64,000 nt of DNA from an uncultured Aeromonadales bacterium (GTDB lineage Bacteria > Pseudomonadota > Gammaproteobacteria > Enterobacterales > Succinivibrionaceae): assembly GCA_902782145.1 (NCBI GenBank), contig CACZLZ010000006.1, positions 1 through 64,000 on the forward strand. Reading direction: 5' to 3'. Position numbers and translations under genes: made by a program. The notes beneath the pieces were generated by a model, which saw only the letters and a program-made list of their open reading frames with translations, did no database searches and had not been told where the DNA came from. The first letter of the stretch is position 1. Each line of letters begins with the position of its first letter. Shown here in pieces: positions 9,369-18,517 of this stretch.

Positions 9369-9808
9369 TAGTCCTTAAGCTCGTTCTTCACCACCTTGTC
9401 CAGGACGCCGTTGACAAACTTGTGGCTGTCGGCGGCGGCAAAGCTCTTGGCAAGCTCAATGGCCTCGTTCAGCACAATGCGGCAGTCCAGTTCCCGGTGA
9501 TATAGCAGTTCATAGCAGCCGATGCGCAGGATGGCCTTGTCCACCTGATCCAGTTCAGCCATGGTGCGTCCGGTGACATAACGGCCCAGGATCTGATCCA
9601 GGGTGTCCACATGGCTGATCACCCCGGCCACCACCTCCCGGAAGTAGTCCAGATCTGCCTTCTTCTTCTCGCTTTCCAGGAACTGCTCAATAATGACAGC
9701 AGCATCGTTGCCGGTCATCTGCCATTCATAAATGGCCTGGGTGGCCATCTGACGGGCGTTGCGGCGCTCAAACGGCCTGACTCCCTTTCCCTTCTTCTCT
9801 GCGCTCAC
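9368..9808 (-). CDS. nusB: Transcription antitermination factor NusB
   Basis: 146 residues. NusB binds boxA RNA with S10 (NusE) and lets RNA polymerase read through rRNA operons. Family landmarks are [19 protein letters not shown] at the start, [13 protein letters not shown] in the middle and [26 protein letters not shown] near the end. Its start overlaps the ribH stop by 4 bases, the normal ribH-nusB coupling. Confidence 0.96.
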   Translation of the reverse strand: MSAEKKGKGVRPFERRNARQMATQAIYEWQMTGNDAAVIIEQFLESEKKKADLDYFREVVAGVISHVDTLDQILGRYVTGRTMAELDQVDKAILRIGCYELLYHRELDCRIVLNEAIELAKSFAAADSHKFVNGVLDKVVKNELKD

Positions 9809-10284
9809 TTGTCCTGATCCTTTATCTGCTTCAGCACGTTGATCATCTCCAGGGCACTGAGAGCCGCCTCGGCGCCCTTGTTGCCCGCCTTGGAGCCGGC
9901 ACGCTGCACCGCCTGGTCAATGGTGTCGGTGGTGAGGATGCCGAAGGCCACGGGAATGCCATGCTCCAGCATGACCTGGGCCAGGCCCTTGGCGCTCTCG
10001 TTGGCCACGATCTCGAAATGGTAGGTGGCTCCCCGGATCACGCAGCCCAGGGCGATGACTGCATCATACTTTTTGGTGGCGGCCAGGGTCTTGGCGGTCA
10101 GGGGGATCTCCACGGCTCCGGGTACCCGGACCACGGTGATGGCGCTGTCAGGCACTTCACCCTGGCGGTTCAGCACATCCAGGGCCCCGCTGAGCAGGTG
10201 CTCGGTGATGAAACTGTTGAATCGGGACACGATCACGGCAACCCGTGCGTCCCTGGCGGTCAGATTTCCTTCGATGGTCTTCAC
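9805..10284 (-). CDS. ribH: 6,7-dimethyl-8-ribityllumazine synthase
   Basis: 159 residues. It condenses the ribitylamino-pyrimidine with the butanone phosphate from RibB to make lumazine, the substrate of RibE. The motifs are [45 protein letters not shown] (catalytic His) and [12 protein letters not shown]. The start is GTG, 8 bases after AGGAG. A probable internal promoter lies in the 108-base gap behind ribBA. Confidence 0.96.
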   Translation of the reverse strand: MKTIEGNLTARDARVAVIVSRFNSFITEHLLSGALDVLNRQGEVPDSAITVVRVPGAVEIPLTAKTLAATKKYDAVIALGCVIRGATYHFEIVANESAKGLAQVMLEHGIPVAFGILTTDTIDQAVQRAGSKAGNKGAEAALSALEMINVLKQIKDQDK

Positions 10285-10320
10285 TGTAGTCTCCTGGCAG
10301 GTTGTTCAAAGGCGCCGCAG

Positions 10321-10329
10321 ATTATAGCA
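10321..10329 (-). promoter_or_regulatory. Probable internal promoter for ribH-nusB-thiL
   Basis: On the minus strand the sequence reads TGCTATAAT, a perfect extended -10. It lies in the spacer between ribBA and ribH. It would let ribH, nusB and thiL be made when FMN shuts down the leader upstream of ribE. No clear -35. Confidence 0.5.
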
Positions 10330-10392
10330 CACGCCGCCGGGGCGCTCACCGGCGGCGGGATCAGGACAGGGGCTGCAACCCTGGGCCGGGTG

Positions 10393-11502
10393 TCAGCCGG
10401 CAGGGCTGACAAAGGAGGTTATCTTCAGCCCGTATCCGGCCAGGCCGTTGTACCGGGTCTGGGTGGACATCAGGCGCATGCTGGTGATCCCCAGGCTCTT
10501 GAGGATCTGGGATCCGATCCCCACCCTCTTGGAATGTCCCGCAGGGATCTTCCGGGCGCCGCTCTGATCCTCCTCCTGGAACTGCCGGGTCTTCTCCAGA
10601 AGCACGTCGCCGCCGGTGCCGGCGTTGATGATCACCAGCACACCGCAGTCCCGGCTGATGGCGCTGAGGGCCTCACTTACGGAGAAGGACTGCTTCCGGC
10701 TCCGGTCGGATCCCAGCACATCGCTGAAATAGTCTGACAGGTGCACCCGCACCAGGGGCTCGGGGCACTTTGCTAGATCCCCGTGGATCAGGGCGAAGTG
10801 CGCCACTCCGAAGACGGTGTCCTGGTAGGAGATCATCCTGAACTCCCCCCACCGGGTGGGCAGGACGCAGCGGGACACCTCCCGGACTGTGGTCTCGTTC
10901 TTCATCCGGTATTCCACCAGATCTGACACGGTGCCCAGGAGCAGACCGTGGTTCTGGCAGAACCGCTCCAGATCGTCCCGCCGGGCCATGGTGCCGTCAT
11001 CATTCATGATCTCGCAGATCACCGCCGCCGGCTCCAGACCCGCCAGGCGGGCCAGATCTGTTGAGGCCTCAGTGTGGCCGGTGCGCACCAGGACGCCGCC
11101 ATCCTGGGCCATCAGGGGGAACACATGCCCCGGCTGGACAATGTCGTCCGGCCCGGCGTCTGGCGCCACCGCCGCCTGGACTGTGGTGGCCCGGTCAGCG
11201 GCGGAGATCCCGGTGGTGACCCCCCGGGCGGCCTCAATGGTGGTGGTGAAGGCGGTGGAGAAGGGGGCCCGGTTCCGGTCCACCATCAGCTCCAGGTTCA
11301 GCTGCCGGCAGCGGCTGCGGCTCAGGGCCAGGCAGATCAGGCCCCTGCCGTGCTGGGCCATGAAGTTGATGGACTCCGGGGTGCAGTGCACGGCGGGAAT
11401 GATGATGTCCCCCTCGTTTTCCCGGTCCTCGTCATCCATGATCACCGCCATCCTTCCCTGGCGGAACTCCTCAATGATGTCCTCTGTTCTGCTGATGGTC
11501 AT
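10393..11502 (-). CDS. ribBA: RibBA-type protein: active butanone-phosphate synthase with degenerate GTP cyclohydrolase II domain
   Basis: 369 residues. The N-terminal RibB domain (about 1-200) makes dihydroxybutanone phosphate and keeps its catalytic acidic loop DDEDRENEGD, the GHVFPL and RTGHTEAS segments. The C-terminal half has RibA length and ends with RVGIGSQILKSLGI and GLAGYGLKI. The zinc-binding GTP cyclohydrolase II core, normally close to CLTGDVFGSLRCDCG, reads LSDYFSDVLGSDRSRKQ here, with all cysteines gone, and the arginine/EGRGIG substrate loop is also missing. The second domain is therefore unlikely to open GTP; such hybrids are known beside a separate RibA. It lies 11 bases after ribE. 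Confidence 0.93.
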   Translation of the reverse strand: MTISRTEDIIEEFRQGRMAVIMDDEDRENEGDIIIPAVHCTPESINFMAQHGRGLICLALSRSRCRQLNLELMVDRNRAPFSTAFTTTIEAARGVTTGISAADRATTVQAAVAPDAGPDDIVQPGHVFPLMAQDGGVLVRTGHTEASTDLARLAGLEPAAVICEIMNDDGTMARRDDLERFCQNHGLLLGTVSDLVEYRMKNETTVREVSRCVLPTRWGEFRMISYQDTVFGVAHFALIHGDLAKCPEPLVRVHLSDYFSDVLGSDRSRKQSFSVSEALSAISRDCGVLVIINAGTGGDVLLEKTRQFQEEDQSGARKIPAGHSKRVGIGSQILKSLGITSMRLMSTQTRYNGLAGYGLKITSFVSPAG

Positions 11503-11513
11503 GCTTTGGCCTC

Positions 11514-12206
11514 CTAGAAAAAACCGTTGGCGTTCAGGGTCTCCAGCGTGAGTCCGCCGGATGCAGCCTGCGCCCTGCCTTCCGCACCGGTCCCGCCCCG
11601 GTCCTCCCGGATGGCGTGGAGCCGCTCCAGGTACCGGGCGAGGATATCCACCTCAAGGTTGACCTCATAACCCGGCTCCCAGGAGCCGATGCAGGTGCTC
11701 CTCATGGTGTGGGGGATGATGGTGAGGCGGAAGAGCCCGCTGCTGTCCAGGCTGTTGACTGTCAGGGAGACCCCGTCAGCGGCGATGGAGCCCTTCACGG
11801 CAATGTAGCGCAGCAGATCTGCCGGTGGGCGGATGAGAAAGTCGGTGGCGTCCCCCCGGGGCTGCACGGCACTCACGGTGCCGGTGGCGTCCACATGGCC
11901 GGTGACTATGTGGCCGTCCAGGCGCCCACCCATTTGCAGGGCCTGCTCCAGGTGGACCCTGGATCCGGGGCGGAGATGCCGGAGATTGGTGCGTCCCACG
12001 GTCTCATGGGAGGCGTCGGCGGTGAAGATCCGGGAGGCGGGGGCCATGGAGGCCACGGTGAGGCACACGCCGTTGACAGCGATGGAGTCTCCGAGCCTGA
12101 CACCGCTGAAGTTGGTGTTGCCGCAGCGCACCGACAGCCTGAGGCCTCCGGGTGCGGGGAGGGTTTCCGTCACGGTGCCGATGTCGCCGATGATCCCTGT
12201 GAACAT
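11514..12206 (-). CDS. ribE: Riboflavin synthase, alpha chain
   Basis: 230 residues from the start MFTGIIGDIG, which is the invariant family N-terminus; a longer reading frame to 12326 runs into the riboswitch and is rejected. It dismutates two lumazines into riboflavin. The two lumazine-binding barrels are visible: VNGVCLTV and HLEQALQMGGRLDGHIVTGHVD in the first, ADGVSLTVNS and IIPHTMRST in the second. The last 25 residues beyond the usual end are Gly/Ala-rich. It heads ribE-ribBA-ribH-nusB-thiL behind an FMN riboswitch. Confidence 0.96.
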   Translation of the reverse strand: MFTGIIGDIGTVTETLPAPGGLRLSVRCGNTNFSGVRLGDSIAVNGVCLTVASMAPASRIFTADASHETVGRTNLRHLRPGSRVHLEQALQMGGRLDGHIVTGHVDATGTVSAVQPRGDATDFLIRPPADLLRYIAVKGSIAADGVSLTVNSLDSSGLFRLTIIPHTMRSTCIGSWEPGYEVNLEVDILARYLERLHAIREDRGGTGAEGRAQAASGGLTLETLNANGFF

Positions 12207-12325
12207 ATGCTCTGGCTCTGCTCCTTGAATGCGGGTGCCGGGGGAATGCGGGGTGCAGAGAGGGGGATGGCGGGGAATGCAGAGGTGCAACCTGGGGACA
12301 GAAAGCCCCCGGAGGATCTGTGACA

Positions 12326-12437
12326 TTCTCTTTCATCCGGACTTTACCGTCGGTACAGGAATTGAACCTGTTCTGCGCTGGGGCGCTCGTGGACTTCACC
12401 ACCGGTATGGACTTGCACCGTTCCCTGAGAAACTGTC
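12326..12437 (-). promoter_or_regulatory. FMN riboswitch (RFN element)
   Basis: The minus strand reads TCTCAGGGAACGGTGCAAG, then a CCGGTGGTGAAGTCCACGAGC arm, an ACAGG/CCTGT hairpin arm and the closing CCGACGGTAAAGTCCGGATG. These are the conserved junction blocks of the FMN aptamer in the right order. It precedes ribE by about 120 bases. The leader between aptamer and ribE contains a GGGG/CCCC pair (revcomp of about 12296-12313) but no U-rich terminator I can defend, so translational or Rho-dependent control is as likely as attenuation. Confidence 0.93.
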
Positions 12438-12444
12438 ACTGGCA

Positions 12445-12473
12445 ATTTTAGTACTTTGGGGATCCTGGCGCAA
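12445..12473 (-). promoter_or_regulatory. Promoter of the riboswitch-controlled ribE operon
   Basis: On the minus strand TTGCGC (12468-12473), a 17-base spacer and TAAAAT (12445-12450). The predicted start at about 12437 coincides with the beginning of the FMN aptamer. Confidence 0.6.
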
Positions 12474-12592
12474 CCGCCGCCCCGGCAGGGCCGTCCCGGA
12501 CCCAGGGCGCCGCACATTCCAGGGGCAACCGGACATCCCCGGGAATATCCCCGGGGGAGCATGCTTCCGGATTTTAGGCAAATGGCAAACTA

Positions 12593-12601
12593 TGATAGAA
12601 T
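12593..12601 (+). promoter_or_regulatory. Possible promoter of the FKBP lipoprotein gene
   Basis: TGATAGAAT, an extended -10, about 125 bases before the gene start. The -35 region is weak. Confidence 0.35.
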
Positions 12602-12723
12602 TTAATGCGGTTTTTTGCTCTGGGGAGACTCGTTCTCCCGGATCTGCGCCTGCCCCAGGCATTGCAGCGCTCCAGCAGGCGCCGAGCTTTCTGATGTTAT
12701 TTGTTCAAGGAATCAACATAACC

Positions 12724-13974
12724 ATGAGTAACCTCTTAAAATACACTGCCGCCGCATCCATGGTGCTGGCTTTCCTGGCAGGCTGCGACGGTGACGGCGA
12801 CAAGAAGACTCCCTCCAAGCCCTCGGTTGAGGTCCGGCAGAGCACGGCCGCCCCTGCGGCCAAGCCTGCAGAGCCTGCCAAGACGGCTGATGCCGCCAAG
12901 GATAAGGCCGCCGCTGACGGCAAGTCCCTGGATCTGGGCTCACCCCTGAGAAACTACAGCTATGCCCTGGGCAGCACCGTGGGCGAAGGGCTGCAGCAGA
13001 ACATCAAGGTGACCAAGGAGATGGGGGTTGACTTTGATGTGGAGTCCCTGAAGCAGGGCTTCATCGACGGGCTCAGCGGCAAGAGCCGCATGAGCAAGGA
13101 TGATGTCCAGAAGAACCTGCAGGCTCTGGACAACGAGGTGCGCACCAAGGCCGAGGCCAAGGAAAAGGCTGAGAAGGACGCCAACCTGAAGGCCGGTCAG
13201 GAGTTCCTGGCCAAGAACGCCAAGGCTGAGGGTGTGAAGGTGACCTCCTCCGGTCTCCAGTACCGGGTAAATGTCCAGGGCACCGGTGACAAGGTTACCT
13301 CCAATGACGATGTGGTCTCCGTCTTCTACACCGGCAAGCTCATCAGCGGCAAGGTATTTGACACCAACGAGACCGAGGGCAAGACCGCACTGGAGTTCCC
13401 TGTGGGCGGCGTCATTCCCGGATGGCAGGAAGGCATCAAGCTGATGACCGTGGGCTCTGACTATGACTTCTTCATCCCCTCCGAGCTGGCCTACCGCGAC
13501 CAGAAACTCCCCGGCAACCTGATCCCGCCCAACTCTACCCTGATCTTCCATGTCAGGCTGGTGGGTGTGAAGCATGCCGGCGCTGCTGAGCCTGCAGCAG
13601 CCGGAAGCAAGACTGATGATGCTGCCAAGAAGGCCGCTGAGGATGCAGACAAGAAGGCAGCAGAAGACGCAGCAGCCAAGAAGGCTGCCGCTGATGCCGC
13701 TGCTAAGAAGGCCGCCGAGGACGCAGCTCAGAAGGCCGCAGCTGATGCCGCTGCCGCCAAGAAGGCTGCTGAGGATGTTGCCAAGAAGGCTGCCGATGAC
13801 GCCGCCGCTGAGGCCAAAAAGCTGGCAGAGGAGTCTGCTAAGGCCGCTGCTGACGCTCAGAAGAAACTGGAAGAGGCCCAGAAGGCCGCTGAGGCTGCCG
13901 GAAAGGCCGCAGGCACCCTGCAGGACACTGTCAAGCAGCTGCCCGCAGTTGACGCCGATGCCGCTAACTTCTGA
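12724..13974 (+). CDS. FKBP-type peptidyl-prolyl isomerase lipoprotein with Ala/Lys-rich tail (FkpA/Mip-like)
   Basis: 416 residues from the ATG at 12724, chosen because a lipoprotein signal follows at once (lipobox LAGC, Cys21) and AAGGA precedes it; the open frame extends upstream but has no such features. Asp at +2 (CDGD) would keep it in the inner membrane by the E. coli Lol rule. Then come an Ala/Pro/Lys linker, the FkpA/Mip N-terminal dimerisation domain (about 75-165: YALGSTVGEGL, LKQGFIDGLSGK), and the FKBP domain (about 175-285: VSVFYTGKLISGKVFDTN, VIPGWQEGIKLM, LIPPNSTLIFHVRL). The last ~130 residues are repeats close to AAKKAAEDA, a long charged helix like the TolA middle domain, absent from ordinary FkpA. 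It helps proline-limited folding in the envelope. Confidence 0.92.
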   Translation: MSNLLKYTAAASMVLAFLAGCDGDGDKKTPSKPSVEVRQSTAAPAAKPAEPAKTADAAKDKAAADGKSLDLGSPLRNYSYALGSTVGEGLQQNIKVTKEMGVDFDVESLKQGFIDGLSGKSRMSKDDVQKNLQALDNEVRTKAEAKEKAEKDANLKAGQEFLAKNAKAEGVKVTSSGLQYRVNVQGTGDKVTSNDDVVSVFYTGKLISGKVFDTNETEGKTALEFPVGGVIPGWQEGIKLMTVGSDYDFFIPSELAYRDQKLPGNLIPPNSTLIFHVRLVGVKHAGAAEPAAAGSKTDDAAKKAAEDADKKAAEDAAAKKAAADAAAKKAAEDAAQKAAADAAAAKKAAEDVAKKAADDAAAEAKKLAEESAKAAADAQKKLEEAQKAAEAAGKAAGTLQDTVKQLPAVDADAANF

Positions 13975-14028
13975 TCTGCCCCTGGGTATGATCTGCGGCA
14001 TTGCCGCATAAGAATATGTGTCACGCTG

Positions 14029-14054
14029 ACCTGTCCTTTGGGGCAGGTTTTTTT
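14029..14054 (+). terminator. Rho-independent terminator after the FKBP gene
   Basis: Stem ACCTGTCC/GGGCAGGT with one T-G pair, short loop, then a run of seven T residues broken by G and followed by five more. Confidence 0.78.
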
Positions 14055-14402
14055 GTTTTTGGGGATCCTGGTTTTGGGTGGTAGGTGTCTGGGTTTGTGG
14101 TGGCTGGTTGCAGGATGGGCGGTGCCGGGAGGGTGTGAGGGGGCCATTGTGTCCGGAGATCGGACGGCTTTTGGGAAGCAGTGCGCTTCTGAGGCCGGGA
14201 CCGGGGGAGTCGGGGACTGTCTCTGATCCTGGGGCATTTCCGGAGTGGGTGCCGGCCTGACACAGTGGAGGGGCTGCCGGCGGTGAAACGCCCGGGCCTG
14301 CCGGGCTGAGGGAGAAGGGGTGGCGGTCAGATCTGAACCGCCGGATCAGACCGGAGCCGAGATCAGAAGAAATCTGATCCGTGCAGAGCAGATCTGGTCA
14401 GA
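14055..14402. other. Intergenic region where the FKBP gene and dsbD converge
   Basis: G-rich on the plus strand, with several GTGGTGGCTGG-like runs. No start with a ribosome binding site, RNA gene or clear terminator for dsbD was seen. Confidence 0.4.
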
Positions 14403-16160
14403 TCAGCGGCGCTGCTTCCTGAGCTCCTTCAGGAACCCTTTGCTGTCATAGAAGCCGGACAGCAGGGTTGCGTTCCGGTTCTCATCGGTGAGCATTACCG
14501 AGGGCAGGCCCACCAGGTTGTAGTGAGCGGAGATCCGGCCGTTCTGTTCATCCGACTCACTGAGATCCACCCGGATCAGCAGGTAGTCCGCCAGTTCCCG
14601 CTGCACGGCACTGCTGGCAAAGGTCTCCTCCTCATAGCGCCGGCAGGAGGTGCACCAGGAGGCGTAGAAGTCGATCACAGCCTTTTTGCCGGGGCTCCGG
14701 TCCAGCAGATCCTGGATCTGCTCCAGGGAGGAGGCGCTCCGGAACTCCAGCCTGCCTGGGGCAGTGCCGTTCCAGTCCACCAGATACCATCCGGCCGCCA
14801 GCCCCAGGGCCAGGATCGCCGGCAGACATGCCAGGGTCAGGCGGGGCCTGACACTGTGCACGACGGTCATCAGGGCCGTGCCGCACAGTACGATGATCCC
14901 GGCGGGCAGGATCCATGAGGGCAGGATCCGGTCCAGGAGGATCAGGGGCACGCACAGGGAGAAGATCCCGATGAGGCGCTTGATGAGCTCAAGCCAGTTT
15001 CCCGCCCGGGGCAGCACCCGGCGTCCGAACAGCCCGATGGCCAGCATGGGCAGGCCCATGCCGATCCCCAGCATCAGGAGATCCAGGGTGCCGGTGATCA
15101 CGCTGCCCTTCTGGATGGTGTAGAGCACGGATGCCGACACCGGGGCGGTGGTGCAGGGGGAGCAGATCAGGGAGGCGGTGACGCCCATGACAAAGGCGCC
15201 GGTGAGGGAGCCCGCATGCTGGTTGTCGGCGATCTTCTGCAGCCGGGAGGAGATGAAGGCGGGCACCTGGATGGTGAACAGCCCCAGCATGGAAAGGGAC
15301 AGGATGATGAAGATGACGCTGAAGGTTATCAGCACCGCCTTCTGCTGCAGGAAGGCGTGGGTCTGGGCGCCGAAATAACTGGTGACCACCCCCAGCCCCG
15401 CATAGGTCAGGGCGATGCCCAGCACAAAGAACAGGGAGATGGCGAAAGTGCGCCGGTTCTCCTGGCCCTGGCTCTTCCGCCCGAAGAGCATCATGCTCAG
15501 GATGGGATACATGGGAAAGACGCAGGGGGTGAAGGACAGGGACAGACCCACCAGCAGGAACAGTGCCAGTTCCCGGGCGCTTCCCAGAAGGGAGCCCCCG
15601 GTCTCTTCCGGGATCTCCCGGAGGTGCTGCACCGGCTGGGCCTGGGGACCGGCAGGGGCGGCGGTTTCTGGAGAGCCAGCGGCGGCTACTTTCTCCGGCG
15701 CACTGCTGTCAGAGGGGAAGGGTGCGGCCACGATCAGGCGCTGGGGGGGGTAGCACATGCCCTCGGTGCATCCCTGGAAGGTGACGGTGACGTCCTCCTC
15801 CAGGGGGACGGTGATCGTCACGGGCACATAGTAGACCACCTGGGTGCCCATGAAGTCGTCGGTGTGCTCCAGGCCTCCGGGCAGATCCAGATCCAGATTC
15901 CGGCCGGAGGCGGTGACGGCACTGATCTTGGCGCGGTAGAGGTAATAGCCCGGAGCGGGGATCAGGCGGATCTGGGCCTGCCGATCCTGCTCATCCCGGG
16001 ACACCTCCTTCCGGAAGGCCTCCGACACGGGCAGGTAGATCTTAACGTCCTGCTCCGGGGTGCCGGCGATCTGCAGATCGTCAAGGATCCCCTCGGCACC
16101 GGCGCTGCCGGAGAGCACCGCCAGGGCTAGGATCAGGATCAGAAATCCCCTGGGAAGCAT
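14403..16160 (-). CDS. dsbD: Thiol:disulfide interchange protein DsbD
   Basis: 585 residues. It passes electrons from cytoplasmic thioredoxin across the inner membrane to keep periplasmic DsbC/DsbG reduced. In order: signal peptide (1-22), periplasmic alpha domain with the active cysteines Cys131 and Cys136 (GCTEGMC), an eight-helix membrane part (about 195-445) with its two essential cysteines in FTPCVFPMYP and LICSPCTTAP, and a C-terminal thioredoxin domain with WCTSC. Everything needed for the relay is present. The gene stands alone, divergent from groESL across 143 bases. Confidence 0.95.
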   Translation of the reverse strand: MLPRGFLILILALAVLSGSAGAEGILDDLQIAGTPEQDVKIYLPVSEAFRKEVSRDEQDRQAQIRLIPAPGYYLYRAKISAVTASGRNLDLDLPGGLEHTDDFMGTQVVYYVPVTITVPLEEDVTVTFQGCTEGMCYPPQRLIVAAPFPSDSSAPEKVAAAGSPETAAPAGPQAQPVQHLREIPEETGGSLLGSARELALFLLVGLSLSFTPCVFPMYPILSMMLFGRKSQGQENRRTFAISLFFVLGIALTYAGLGVVTSYFGAQTHAFLQQKAVLITFSVIFIILSLSMLGLFTIQVPAFISSRLQKIADNQHAGSLTGAFVMGVTASLICSPCTTAPVSASVLYTIQKGSVITGTLDLLMLGIGMGLPMLAIGLFGRRVLPRAGNWLELIKRLIGIFSLCVPLILLDRILPSWILPAGIIVLCGTALMTVVHSVRPRLTLACLPAILALGLAAGWYLVDWNGTAPGRLEFRSASSLEQIQDLLDRSPGKKAVIDFYASWCTSCRRYEEETFASSAVQRELADYLLIRVDLSESDEQNGRISAHYNLVGLPSVMLTDENRNATLLSGFYDSKGFLKELRKQRR

Positions 16161-16232
16161 GGGCGCACCTCCTCCTTTCTCCCGGCGGAGAGGCTCCCGG
16201 CGGGGGCTTCAGAAAGTTTTTGAAAATTTTTC

Positions 16233-16258
16233 CTTGAATTTCAGGCTGCTGACCATAC
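16233..16258 (+). promoter_or_regulatory. Heat-shock (sigma-32 type) promoter of groESL
   Basis: CTTGAA (16233-16238), a 14-base spacer and CCATAC (16253-16258). This fits the sigma-32 pattern CTTGAA-N13/14-CCCCAT better than a sigma-70 promoter. It lies 46 bases before the groES ATG. Confidence 0.65.
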
Positions 16259-16303
16259 ATAGAAAGCAACGTTTAGAAGATATGGTAAAAACGGAGTTTT
16301 AAA

Positions 16304-16597
16304 ATGTCAATTCGTCCATTACACGACAAGGTCATTATTGAAAGGGAAGAGAAGGAGACCAAATCTTCCGGCGGCATCCTTCTGACTGAGTCCGCAGTTC
16401 AGAAGTCCTCCCGGGGCAAGGTCATCGCTGTGGGCAAGGGCCGCACCCTTGACAACGGCCAGCTGCTCCCCATGTCCGTCAAGGTCGGCGATGTGGTCAT
16501 TTTCAATGAGGGCTACAGCACCAAGACCGAAAAGCTGGACGGCAAGGACGTTCTCATTCTCTCCGAGAACGACATTCTCGCAGTGGTTGAGGACTGA
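16304..16597 (+). CDS. groES: Co-chaperonin GroES
   Basis: 97 residues, standard length. It starts [16 protein letters not shown]; the mobile loop is [18 protein letters not shown], and the family segment [17 protein letters not shown] ends it. It caps the GroEL ring during folding. The start follows a weak ribosome binding site (ACGGAG), and groEL follows after 55 bases, the usual operon. Confidence 0.98.
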   Translation: MSIRPLHDKVIIEREEKETKSSGGILLTESAVQKSSRGKVIAVGKGRTLDNGQLLPMSVKVGDVVIFNEGYSTKTEKLDGKDVLILSENDILAVVED

Positions 16598-16637
16598 TGC
16601 CGGTTATCCCGTCAGTTCAGCCTGTTTTCTTTATTAA

Positions 16638-18290
<1,653 letters not shown>

Positions 18291-18332
18291 TTCTGTCCCT
18301 GACAGATCACGTCTTAAGCACGTTTAGCAAGG

Positions 18333-18358
18333 AAGGCTCCCGGATGGGGGCCTTTTCT
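18333..18358 (+). terminator. Rho-independent terminator of groESL
   Basis: Stem AAGGCTCCC/GGGGGCCTT (18333-18341 with 18346-18354) closed by a short loop and followed by TTTTCTT. Confidence 0.75.
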
Positions 18359-18517
18359 TATTCCGGGGAAAGTCCCCGGACGCTCCGTGGCGGGTTCACA
18401 TGTTTCTCCCGCCGCGGTGGCGGCAGGGGGCGTCCCCATGTATACTTATCCCGGGCCGGTGCCCATTCCCCCGGATCCTGGGGGCGGCGTCCGGTGGATG
18501 AACTGACGGAGGTGATT

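Noticed and set aside
12229..12723. Extension of the FKBP frame 165 codons upstream
   Set aside because: It crosses the FMN riboswitch on the other strand, has no signal or ribosome binding site, and would bury the lipoprotein signal peptide.
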